NCBI GenBank assembly: GCA_965153455.1
Contig: OZ234493.1
Coordinates: forward strand, 17,908,213-17,972,212
Length of the DNA stretch: 64,000 nt
Direction of reading: 5' to 3'
DNA from: Sphagnum compactum
Lineage: Eukaryota; Bryophyta; Sphagnopsida; Sphagnales
Below, piece by piece: positions 46,015 to 56,900 of the stretch (positions within the stretch are counted from its first letter, which is position 1; every line of letters starts with the position of its first letter). Below the pieces are notes generated by a model. It was not told where the DNA came from. It was given only the letters and a program-made list of their open reading frames with translations, and ran no database searches. Position numbers and translations under genes: made by a program.

Positions 46015-48474
46015 ATGGATCCTCAGCTTGCGGTTGCAGCTTTGGTTGCAGCGTTGGTTGCAATCGTGTTGAACGTTGCTGTGTTGTTTGCTGCTCTAGC
46101 TTTGAAGACGATTCTATCTAGTAGGAAAACAACAGCTGTGGAGAAGAAGCTTGAGTCTGACGAACCCAAGCCGACTGAGTCCGAGCCCAGGCCGTCTGAA
46201 TCCGAGCCCAAGCCGACTGAGGACAAGCCCAAGCCCAAGTCGACTGACGCAGACTGGGAATGGCCAATCTTCGATGAGTACCAATCTCGTGTAACGTGGG
46301 GGTTTGAGCGCAAGCAAAGAGGTGCAGAAGATGAGAATCAGAAGAACAAGGACAACCCATTTGAAGTAACCTACAGGAGGCAGAAGAATTGGCCTGAAGA
46401 GATGTTCGTCACTCTGTTTTCCTCGCACCTTGTTGAAATCATCACCAAATGTTTGCCCAACAATAAGCACATGACTGAATCTACCCCACGGATTTCAGGA
46501 AAAGAGCTTTTCTTGGCCATGGACACAATCCGCAACTACAAGATAGAGGAGAAATCCGAGACTGCGGTGGCCACTGCAAAGCTCGAAGAATCCGAGAAAA
46601 ATGCCACTGCCACCGGCGCAGAGAAGCTCGAGGAATCCGAGAAGTCCGCTACCACTGCAACGAAGCTCGAGGAATCCGAGAACTCTGCTGCCACTGCAAA
46701 GAAGCTCGAGGAGCCAGAGAACTCCGCCACCATTGCAAAGCTCTATGTAGACCACTTGTTGCGGTTTCTGGAGAAGGAATTTAAAGACACAAAAGTCCAG
46801 TACGAGCGCATGAAGCAAGAAGGCAACACCTCGTGGGCGATGTTGTGGGCATTTCTACCGCCGGGCGAGAAAGTGTACTATCATTGCCAATTATCTGGTC
46901 AACAATTGTGTGGGATTGTTCATTTCCGGCATTACGCCCAATTGCCAGACGGCAAGGCACTCTTGCTGGAGCTCGACGTGATGGACTACAACGGCCGGAG
47001 CTACCGTGCTTGCAAGGTCATGCGACAAATTGGAGAGTTCCAAGTTGAGCGCTCCTTTGATTCTCTCGGCGTTTGTCCCTTGCGTTTTGCGAAGCAACGT
47101 GAGCGAATGGAAGCTGCATTTCTTGCAAATGGTAAGCGCTTCTACGAGTTGTCTGTGAAGGCGAATAACTTCATGCATTATGAAGGGCCAGTCCTTCGTC
47201 TTGAGTTCATCCCTGGCACCAGTTGCCGTCGCGTTGCCAAGCACAACGCTGATGGCAGAGTCATGATCGACATATGGAGCTTTGCTCGGATGAATCCCGA
47301 TTACGAAATGGGAAATGCCAATCCGCCAACTGCTTGTGATCTCATGTGTGACTTGCAAGACTCCGACAGTCTGCCGGATTACGAAATGGGAATTCCCAAT
47401 TCGCCAACTGCTTGTGATCTCATGTGTGACTTGCAAGTCTCCGACAATCTGCCGGATGACGAAAGCTTAATGCTTGCTCCTGCAATCGTCTATGGCTTCG
47501 CTTTCAGCATCAAGCAATGGGGATGCTTTGCAGTCACGGGTTTCAGTGAAATCTCGTTTGATGATCATGCTTTTGATCGCCACCTAGTGATGAGTGACGA
47601 GGTCCAGAAAAAAATGCTGCTTTGCCTTGTCTCGCAGTATCTCCACGACCCACCAGAAGCTGAAAACGTGGGGAGAAACAACAACGCAAAGGCTGTCGTT
47701 GTGCCATCGATCGATCCCATTTCCAACAAGGGCGAGGGCTGCATCTTCTTGTGCTACGGCCCCCCAGGAACCGGTAAGACTCTTACTGCCGAGTCTGTTG
47801 CCGAGAAGCTGCATCGCCCTCTTTGGGCTGTAAGTGCTTCGGAGCTGAGCTTCGAGGTCGACCAACTGGAACAAAAGCTAGTCCAAATCTTGGAAATTGC
47901 ATCTTCTTGGCGTGCGGTTCTCTTGTTGGATGAAGCAGACATCTACTTAGAGAAGCGCGCTTCGGCCGGTGATCCGAAACGCAACGCCATGACTGGCATC
48001 TTCCTTCGTCTTCTGGAATACTACAAAGGCGTCCTCTTCCTCACCACAAACCGTGTCGACACTTTTGATGACGCCTTCTGCTCAAGAATCTCCATGTTCA
48101 TCCGCTACCATCGCCTAACACATTCCCACAGGGCCAAGATATGGGAGACCTTACTATCTCGTGTTGGTGTCACTGATGTCAATTTGGACATGTTCGCAGT
48201 TCATGAGCTGAACGGCCGCGAGATCCGCAACACCATCCGCACTGCTCATACATGGGCCACCAGTTCCAAGCAGCCATTAACCGCACAGCATATACTAAGC
48301 GTGGTGAAGATGCTCCACGACTTCCGCGAGGATCTGCAAGACGCTGTACTAGAAGAATCACAAGTCGACCATCCCTTCTCGTCGGAGCCAGCCACACTCC
48401 AGCAACAGCAACCTGCAATCCTCAGCAACGGCAACAACCCTGCCTCAAATGGGGACATGAGCTCCAAACCCTAA
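46015..48474 (+). CDS. AAA ATPase, DUF7025-like fungal-type family, membrane-anchored (gene 3)
   Basis: Intact, intronless, 819 residues. A hydrophobic anchor covers about 5-31. A Pro/Glu/Lys-rich stretch at about 50-77 repeats a seven-residue E-P-K-P-T-E-S theme. The W-E-W-P-I-F-D-E box starts at W81. Four 13-residue Lys/Glu-rich units (coded by 46570-46728) precede the DUF7025-like region (about 273-435, G-R-V-M-I-D at 414-419). A 26-residue segment just after this region is tandemly duplicated. The AAA module has Walker A 582-589, Walker B with D639/E640, sensor-1 N679, arginine finger R691 and lid motif N-G-R-E-I-R-N from 733. It is closer to gene 1 than to gene 2 in sequence and in having the repeats. 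The promoter block is shared with gene 1. The substrate is unknown; ATPase activity is expected from the intact motifs. Confidence 0.85.
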   Translation: MDPQLAVAALVAALVAIVLNVAVLFAALALKTILSSRKTTAVEKKLESDEPKPTESEPRPSESEPKPTEDKPKPKSTDADWEWPIFDEYQSRVTWGFERKQRGAEDENQKNKDNPFEVTYRRQKNWPEEMFVTLFSSHLVEIITKCLPNNKHMTESTPRISGKELFLAMDTIRNYKIEEKSETAVATAKLEESEKNATATGAEKLEESEKSATTATKLEESENSAATAKKLEEPENSATIAKLYVDHLLRFLEKEFKDTKVQYERMKQEGNTSWAMLWAFLPPGEKVYYHCQLSGQQLCGIVHFRHYAQLPDGKALLLELDVMDYNGRSYRACKVMRQIGEFQVERSFDSLGVCPLRFAKQRERMEAAFLANGKRFYELSVKANNFMHYEGPVLRLEFIPGTSCRRVAKHNADGRVMIDIWSFARMNPDYEMGNANPPTACDLMCDLQDSDSLPDYEMGIPNSPTACDLMCDLQVSDNLPDDESLMLAPAIVYGFAFSIKQWGCFAVTGFSEISFDDHAFDRHLVMSDEVQKKMLLCLVSQYLHDPPEAENVGRNNNAKAVVVPSIDPISNKGEGCIFLCYGPPGTGKTLTAESVAEKLHRPLWAVSASELSFEVDQLEQKLVQILEIASSWRAVLLLDEADIYLEKRASAGDPKRNAMTGIFLRLLEYYKGVLFLTTNRVDTFDDAFCSRISMFIRYHRLTHSHRAKIWETLLSRVGVTDVNLDMFAVHELNGREIRNTIRTAHTWATSSKQPLTAQHILSVVKMLHDFREDLQDAVLEESQVDHPFSSEPATLQQQQPAILSNGNNPASNGDMSSKP
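46570..46728 (+). repeat. 39-bp coding minisatellite in AAA gene 3 (four units)
   Basis: Units of 39, 42, 39 and 39 bases code the A-T-A-K-L-E-E-S-E-x-x-A-x theme. They are homologous to the five units in gene 1. Confidence 0.88.
47299..47454 (+). repeat. In-frame 78-bp tandem duplication in AAA gene 3
   Basis: Positions 47299-47376 and 47377-47454 both code a 26-residue unit starting D-Y-E-M-G, containing P-T-A-C-D-L-M-C-D-L-Q and ending L-P. Genes 1 and 2 have one equivalent unit. The copies differ at a few codons, so the duplication is not brand new. Confidence 0.92.
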
Positions 48475-48609
48475 ATTTTCATGAACCCTAATTTCGTAGC
48501 CTCCAGAGCAAGCTGTTAATTAGACCATTGAGTTTACTCAACTCTAGTTAACTTGTAAAGGACACTTATTCCTGGATTAGTGGCTTATTACTACAGGGGG
48601 TGTTTTTTT

Positions 48610-48745
48610 TCCCCTCAATTTTGTGATGTGGCATTATTGGCAATCATCTGTAAGACAAGAAAGCCAAATTCTGGCTACAAAAAAAATATGAAAGTAAGAA
48701 AAATTATTCATCCTTTATATTGTTGGCTACTTCTTAGATCCTGAT
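48610..48745. mobile_element. MITE-like dispersed repeat (GTAGYCARAA family), copy 4
   Basis: Boxes TTTGTGATGTGGCATTATTG, GGCAATCATC, AAGCCAAATTCTGGCTAC and CCTTTATATTGTTGGCTAC in order, outside the inverted arms. This shows the family moves or spreads independently of the arm duplication. Confidence 0.5.
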
Positions 48746-51164
48746 ATGCAATCTAGTATTTTTTAAAAAACATTTAAATTTAAAAAAAAGAATCGATGAT
48801 TGAACATCCCAAAAAATTCATTTTTTGCATTTCTGAAAAAAAAATGTCAAGTAGTGAAACTTGCCCTCAAAACAACAGTGATTACAAGAAGTCAGTGAAT
48901 ACCATAAGAGGAGGAAATAAATATATATTACATAGCTCCAAACTCCAAGCCCTAATTCTTAAAGCTTGTCAAAACAAAGTTACGAATCCAACTAGATGTT
49001 TACCCTCAACTCTAGTTAAGGACACTTTAGGTATGTACACATAATTCTCGGATTAGTGGTTTGTTAGAAATCACTGGAATTGTACACTGGCAAATGCTAT
49101 ACATATTGGTTGTAACTAATGAGCTTCACCTCGAGTCTAAGCTTTTCTCTAGGGTTGAGCAAACCCTAAACCCATATGCATTGACATCAATTTGTTTGAT
49201 TTATTAACAAACATTGGAAGATGAGTAGGGTTGTCTGCCCTATGACCGAACATCACTTATGACTGAATATTTTATTAATATCTTCCTCATCACTTCTTCA
49301 TTTTGAGTGATTTAAAATGTTATGGGAGCACTAACTTGAGCTTTTCAATTTGTCAAAGGAGTAATTATAGAAGAGCAAGAAGAGAAATAAGCTTTTCCAA
49401 GTTATAAAATACGTTTTTTCCTTTTTTTTTTCTTCTTCCCCACTCTTCTACCCTTCTTATTTTCAATGCTCATAACTTTCTCATTTCTTGATCAATTTAA
49501 GCGATTTAAAGTGCTATAAGAGCGCAACCTACAAATCAAATTTCAACCATAAAGGAAACAGAGCGACTTTTAAAGACTTGTTTGGGAGTTTGATAATAGT
49601 CTTCGAAGTGTGCAATGTGGTTTTTCGTTTCCACCATTTGAACCCCACCCCCCACCCCCCCCCCCCCCACCTTCCTTACTTTGAAGGGTCACACATCTGA
49701 CTCATTTCTTCATCTTTTTCAACGATTCAACATTCCGTGGGTGCACAAATAGTTCCTCTGTGGGCATGAAATTCAAAGGAGCACTCTCCAAAAATTCGTA
49801 GACCTCTGAGACACGAAGTGTTAGGTGACCGGCCTGGCTATCCTACCAAATTTTTTTTTCCACAATTGGACAAAAAGGTTCCAATATAATGTTAATAATA
49901 GTACACATCCACCTTGCTATCTATCTCCGATTTTTTCCCTACACCTGTTACATGGTTCTCAAACCATTCCTGATCTTTTTCTCTACACTTGTTATGTGGT
50001 TCTTAAACCACGATCCTTTGGAGGTTATTCAACCACGTTATGTTATCAACGTGTAAGTCCTTCTTCATTAGTCACATAAATGAGCATTTTACTTTAGTTT
50101 TTTCTATTTTTTTAGGCTGTTATTTTCTATTTTTTGCACTTTCCCTTTGGATATTTCTTTCGGTCTTCTGGAACCATTTCTGTGTAGTAGTAGTACCAGA
50201 TTCAATCTTAATATTGAATGCCCATTTTTTCACATATAATAATATCAGATACAAAATGTAAGGAAATGTAGTTCTAAAAGTGGGACCAAAACTATTTAAG
50301 AACTGAGGGCGGACAAGGGCATATAATGCCATGACAGTTGGGCCTTCCCCAGTGTAACAACCGAGCACCAACCGCTGAGATGCAGTGATTGCATGGAAGT
50401 GAATGGTTCACATTGCCTTCCAACAAATAGCACTTCCAAGAAATCTCCCACTCTGAAGATGATCCCTTTTGGAAGTGCACCACTCTAAAAGGTCATTCCG
50501 CAGAGGGAGTATGCCCACAATTACTGTAAGCACCTTGCCAGCTCCAACACTAATATATTATTTATAAAACTGTTTGAAATTTCCTGAAAAATCATTTTTT
50601 TCACAGAAAATGTTTTTTTTGGGAAAGAAAATAAGCATTCTTTAAGAATACTCGCAAATATTCCTCAGCATGGAAGTTTCAAAACTAATTAACATGGAAT
50701 ATTCAAAAGTAATTAACTATTTGACAAGCATGTGTTGAAGCTGCCCTTGCACTATAGTATAATAGAGGGTGCCAAAGTGCCAACAAGTTCGTTTTTAGGC
50801 CCAATAGGTAATTTGATTCTGGGTTCTCTTCCCCCAAGTGTTTCAAAACTAAATTTTGTTTATTTATTTGAGTTCTTATGAAAGGGTTCAAAGTTCAAAA
50901 CATATACCCATTTTTTAAAATTTGTGTTCTCACAAGTGTTTGAAAACTAACCCAACTTTTTTTGATTTGGGTTTGAGGAAGGAAAATCTGGTTTCAAAAT
51001 TTCTGATTCTTACTAGTAGTGTGTGTTATTTTCCAGGCGAATTTTCACCAAATCGTGGAATTTATTTCAAAATGGTGAACAATACGTGTTTTTGGGGGTC
51101 TTTTAGTCACCAAATTTTGAAGAAACCTATTTTTAAAAATCGCCATATTCTATATTAAGAAGTT

Positions 51165-51290
51165 CTAGTACATAGCCAAAAATATAGAAGATTATTTAAG
51201 TTTTTTCTTTCTTTTGTATTTTTATAACCAAATCTAACTAAATTGTCTTATGGATGATCATCACACTTTGACTACATCATAACCATTAAA
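51165..51290. mobile_element. MITE-like dispersed repeat (GTAGYCARAA family), copy 5
   Basis: It runs from ACATAGCCAAAAATATAGAA through ACCAAATCTAACTAAATTGT to GGATGATCATCACACTTTGA and CTACATCATAA. Confidence 0.5.
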
Positions 51291-52299
51291 ATGATAATAA
51301 TAATAATAAATTTCCTAGTATATTTTTAAATATTAAAAAGAAAAATATACATGTTGAAACATAGGGGAAAAAAATCCAAAACCTATTACTAATAATCAAT
51401 ATATTTTGTGGAAATATTTCTATTTTCCATAAATATGGGTTTGACAACCCCAATCCAAACATTCCAAATATTCAAGTATTATGTTAAATTACTTATAGTC
51501 AATAAGCAGTAGTGAACCTCATAAAAAAGAACAAATAACCTCAAATTTTTGGATCTCATTTTCATGGTGGAAACGGTGGAGCTTCTTTGGCATAACCTAA
51601 GCTCAAAAAAATTTCATGGGTGGGATGGGTCTTCTTGTCTTTCCAAGTTTGCTTACAAGTTTTGTTTGCACTTCAACTTTCAAATTGATATCCAACAAAA
51701 TAACAATGAAGTTGCCTTAAACTCAACTTGAATCCTAGCAATCCCAAACCAATTTTGAGTTTGAGTTGTTGTGACCCAAGTTGAAATTGCATTGTGATTG
51801 GAGATTGTGGAGACTTGTGCAAGTGGTTCTTGTTATTGCTAGAGTGTGGCCAATGTCAAGGAGGACAAATGATCTTCCTCTTATTATTCTTTCAATACAA
51901 CATCTTATAAATTTATTGTAAATTGTGGTAAAAATTTTGAAGCATTTTTAACACCTTTAGTATATGCTTAATGGTGAAAGGTTCCTTGTAATTGGTGCGT
52001 GAGCAATTAAAACGGAGTTATGGCTTTTGTGATTGTTTAGCTCATGAGTTGCAAACATGTCCAAGTTCTTGGCATTGTGAACTTCAACTCTACACAAACA
52101 AGGTCCCCCAGACATTGGCCATGTGGGAATGTAATAAGTGATGGTAATGGACGAACATGGAGATTCTTGAATGGTTACATAGGTAGTTCCTAGTAACCTA
52201 GGTAATGCGCAAGGGAGAAGGAAGAGGGTTTACAAGATTAAGTGAAAATCTAGGTGGCATCTTAGGTGGCACCCAATGTTAAATGGGCGATTATTTAAT

Positions 52300-52430
52300 A
52301 TTAAGTGAATGTTAAACTTAACATAAAATCTTTGTGGTAAATAGGTTTAGGTTCTAAATGACTAGCTTGATGTTAGGGGAACTTAATACTGGAGTCCTTA
52401 ACACCAAGTGTGAATGCACCTATAGAGAGT
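52300..52430. repeat. Dispersed repeat, partner of 25150-25275
   Basis: Same ordered boxes as at 25150 (AAGTGAATGTTAAACTTAAC, CTAAATGACTAGCTTGATG, CAAGTGTGAATGCACC). Confidence 0.6.
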
Positions 52431-53089
52431 ATTAATTAGGTATAGTAGAGTTATAGCTAGGTCTTCAGCTGTCAGCTACAAATTGGTTCTCAGTTCAAGT
52501 TGTATACCAAAATATCTTGGTTCTGGGCAGAGCAATAAAAGACCGATTTCAAATGTTAGGCTATAAAACTTAAGTATGAGCTTTTTGGTTTGGCATCACC
52601 ACTTTCTCTCTTGTTAGGGGAGAATCAATGGACAACTTTTGAACTGTAACAATGTGGCAAGATGGGTCTTTGTCTTCATCCCAAAGAAAGAAAAGCATTT
52701 TCATTCAAATCATGAGGTAAACACCCCAATATGAGCTTTTAATAATAGGTATCTTTTCATTTGGATCTTGATGTTTATTGGGGGGTGTTGAGTTGTGGCT
52801 TATTGGTTGCTTCAAGTCAGTTAATTTTCTTTCCACATCCCTGTAATGTGTTCCCAAAAATGAAGTTCAGCAAGTTCACAATCCACAATAACAATGGAAA
52901 AAACAATAATGCCAAAATTGAAAACATGAATTCCAAACCCCAATTGTAAATTATTAGTTGAATTATGAATTCATCAACCAAGTCTAATTAATTATACTTA
53001 TTTTCAAGTTACACATTTAAATTCTAAATTCTAAATTTAAATAAACTTTATTATCTCATTCGTCCAAACTGGATGGTTTAAGATGGTTC

Positions 53090-53960
53090 CACGCAAATGA
53101 ATTGTCGCAACCTTAGCCTTGGGCTCGCGATCAAAGCAAAGGCTTACAAGGTGGCATGCCAAGAGAGGAAGCCCGGGAGTGAAAGAAAATGTGAAGGAAT
53201 GAACCCTCACACTTTTAAGGGAGCTTCCACTTTGGGGAGTTGGAGTCTCGAATCTTCAAAGGGCGATTGCAGGGGTCAAAACTCCATGGATTGAGGAGTT
53301 CCTTATATCATTGGAAAGCTCTCGAAATGTAGATGTCTAAAATGGCTTGCATGACTTAGTTGGATATTTCAAACACAAGTTATGGCTAAAAGAAGGGTCG
53401 GGAGTCAAATTGACAATTTGACTCCCGACCACTAAAAGTCAAGAATCGACCCAATTTACTTGCATGAAGGTAGCGTGCTACATACCGTTGGAAAGCTCTA
53501 GACAAAGGCTACAACTTTGCTTTAGACCTCATCTCAATCAGAGGTTTTCACGCAAAGTCATGGGGCCCCAAAGCCGCGGGAGTCCCAACTTTGGCAATTT
53601 CGGGACTCTCATTTGGGATCCCGGGACAAAATGCCATTTGAATGTGGGCTTCATGGAGAGGCACAGAGTATACTATAAGGGGAAAGGTGGTGGCTTCCCC
53701 CAAGTCCAGGCCGTGGTGAGTCTTGTGAGTCTGAGTTTGCCCGTAGTTCGTCCTAGCACCAAAAGTGCTTCAACTATGCACTAACCAACTTGTTGTTTGG
53801 TTTTGTGCAGATCCGTGTGAGTGATTAAGTGCTTGTCATTCTTCTTAATCCCATCCCGGAGCTCCAGCACGCCCCTCTACCCCCAAAGTGCTGCAAGCCA
53901 AGGAACGTGCCCTGACTCCTTGTTCTTTCATTGTTTTCAGTTTAAATTCACATTTGAGTC
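53090..53960. other. GC-richer block of unknown origin, possibly retroelement-derived
   Basis: The composition changes sharply from the AT-rich flanks. It contains two TTGGAAAGCTCT boxes (near 53311 and 53490), a perfect palindrome (53396-53430), a ORF of 106 codons (53464-53784) without a recognised domain, and an intron-acceptor-like string TTTGGTTTTGTGCAG near 53796-53810. It looks like a segment of a larger element, but no retroviral domain or terminal repeat was found. Confidence 0.4.
53396..53430. repeat. Perfect 17-bp inverted repeat, 1-base centre
   Basis: GGTCGGGAGTCAAATTG at 53396-53412, one A, then its exact complement at 53414-53430. It is too symmetrical for chance and would form a tight hairpin or cruciform. 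Function unknown. Confidence 0.85.
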
Positions 53961-56900
53961 TATTAAGGAGCTTGTGGGTGCGTCATGAATTGTAGTTTGT
54001 AACACGACATAATGTGAAATTTTCAAAAAAAAAAATTGAATTTAGGTAGGTAGGTAGTAGGTAGGTAGATTGATTTATTTATTAATTTTGAATTTATCTT
54101 TTAAATCAAAAAATTTAATCGATTCATCCTAAATAACATTTTATTTTTAATGTTGTTTGTGTGTTTTCAATGTTTCAAAAGCAGCTCCTTGATTATATAG
54201 TTTACAAGATTGAAATGAAGGAAAAACATAAGATATATTTTACAATCACAACCCAATCACAAACTAAATTATAACTAAGTTGCAACTTTAAAAAATCCCA
54301 TCATTTTTTTTTCCTCAATGTTGTAAACTATATAATTAGGTGTGCACAATAAACTTTTTAATCCCAAATTAAAATAAAATCCTTTTAAACTAACTACCTA
54401 CCTACCTATTTTAAACCTATTTTACTAACTATCTACCTATTTAGTTAACTTATGTATATATTCAAGCTACCCACCTAACCTATTGAATTATTTCATAACA
54501 TAACAACCTAATTAACATATACACATATATAATTATCCTAATTAATTTAAAGTACTACCTACCAACTAGTGATTAGCCTAACCTATTGTTTATTAACCTA
54601 ATTTACTACCTATTAATTAGCCTAGCTTCCTAATTAAAGTAATATACATCACATTTTGATTAAGTCCACATGGCATTTATGTTTAAACAAAATTGCCACA
54701 TGGGACTTAGGTTAAACCTTGGTTAAACTATTATTTGGCTAAACATTGGTTTTAAATTTTTTAATTAAACCTTAGTTAATTTTTTATTAAATTAAAAAAA
54801 ACTTAATTCAACTTGGTCAAAATTTGGCAAAACTAGAAGTTGATGAAACCTTGGCTAAACAAAAACTTGATTAAAGACTAGTTTAAAACTTAGTTAAACT
54901 TGGCAAAATTAAGATTTGGTGAAACTTTGGCTAAACAAAAACTTGATTAAATTAAGAATTTGACTAAGCCTTGGCTAAACCTTGGCTAAACTAAATCTTC
55001 ATTAAATGTTTTCTAAAACTTGGTTAAATTTTAGTTAAATTAAAACTTGGCTAAGTTACATTAAAATTTTGCTAATGTTAGGTAATGGTTAATCTTTGGT
55101 TAAATCTTGGTTAAAGTTTGGTTAATATTTGACCCCTTTGGTTTAGCCATGACTATAAAATTTAATGCAAGTTTCATATACATGGATCATTTTTAATACA
55201 ATAGTAATAACCTTAATGTACCCTTAATGAATCTACAAAACTTTAATATACTTTATTACCTTAATATAACTTTAATAATATATCTTTAAAATATCCTAAA
55301 TCCTATTCATAATATATATTAATGGGTGCAAACGAAATACAATGAGCCAACATGATTATGTTATCAATGGATTACATGTATTTTTGCCTTAAAATATTTT
55401 TTCCTTTGAATGAATTTTGGAATAATGTTTTTGGCAATTTGTTATAATATATGTTTATAGTTGTCCTAGTACATGACGTTTTTTTGTGTATGATTTTTGA
55501 ATAAATATGAATCTTTGAAAGTGTGCGGATTCTTTGTAAATTCAATGTTTTGTTTTTTCAAATGATAATAATTTCAAATCATAACCAAAAATTCATTTTT
55601 TACATTATTATGTTTATTTTATGATAAGCTACAACTTCTCTTCACACATCATGTAAATTATACCCCATTTAGATGTGATAAAATACTTTCAAAGTTGTAA
55701 AATTCTAGATCAATTTTGAAATTTTTTTTGAATTTTTAAAGTTTTTGAATTCCATGTATTTTAGAATATGATTTTTTTTTAATGTGGTTAATAGGTCTTT
55801 ATCCTCTTAATTTTTTTCCATCAAAATGTCTTTTATTATATGTCCTTTTGTTGGTCCTTTGCAAAATAAATGTTCACTTTCAAAGGTCCTAAATCAAAAC
55901 TTAAATTTAAACTTTCATCAAATGAATTTTTTGGTTTGAATTCCTTGACATTCATATGAATGAAAAAAAAACTTGTCATGATTTCCATGGTTTGAAATGG
56001 TAAAACATATATATTTTTTCTAATTTGACCATTTTTTTTTGTGGTCCGACACCCTTCTTGGCTCATTGGATTGTGATTACACACTAATATATATGAAATT
56101 TAGCTTTATTACACCCCTAGAAATGTACCCTTAATATAATCCTAATACAACTATGTCAAATTATTTGCAATTAATTTTTAGTTTGTAATGCAACTAGTGC
56201 CATTTACTATTTTATTATAAGATGAAAATACACATAACAATTATCCACATGGAAGGATGAAACTTCCAATAGTCATAATTTAGTCACAAAATAGTTGCAA
56301 AATTTTCAAAGATAGTTAATAGTTGCAAGATTAGCCACAAATGACATGTAGTCACATGTAGTCGCAAAATTGAAGGTTGCAAATACAAGATTTTAACAAT
56401 GTTACAAAAAAATTTAAACTCAAACTTGCTATTAAATGCATGTTAAATCATTGTTAAAAAATACAAAGTTTGGTCACCAATTCAATTGCTACATAACATT
56501 AAAACTTAGGTGTCATCTAATACATAACATAAATAATACTATGTATTATCTTGGTGGTAAGATAGTGGTAGGTTAGTGGTATGCTACCACCAAAATTTCA
56601 AAAATCCTAAATTTTGGATTAAAAGGCTAGTGTTTTGTAGCACCCCATGAATTGGTGTTTTAACAATGTTTACTACCTCCCACTTAATGTTCCTTATGTG
56701 AGGTTCTTGATTATGCATTCCAGCATGTTTTTGCCAAGTTCCCTAGTATTCTAATTTTTTTTCAACTATACTATGGTCATCGTCGATTCTTATGTCCATG
56801 GATTCCACCTCACACCCTGCCTCACACTTCATAGTTTCAACTTTATAAACCTTGCCATTTCCATTTGATTTTAATTCCATCATTTCAAGCTTTGAATGCA

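Larger units (their letters stand above)
48475..53089. other. 3' flank of gene 3 and AT-rich intergenic DNA
   Basis: The family 3' flank (GGATTAGTGGCTTATTA near 48577) is partly repeated near 48960-49070, as it also is behind gene 1 near 14470-14560. A C-rich tract lies at 49646-49670. Positions 50285-50560 are more GC-rich than their surroundings, but nothing was recognised in them. Positions 52300-52430 repeat 25150-25275. Confidence 0.5.

Noticed and set aside
50285-50560. GC-richer segment considered as a structured RNA or a gene fragment
   Set aside because: No foldable tRNA-like pattern or known protein motif could be supported by eye.
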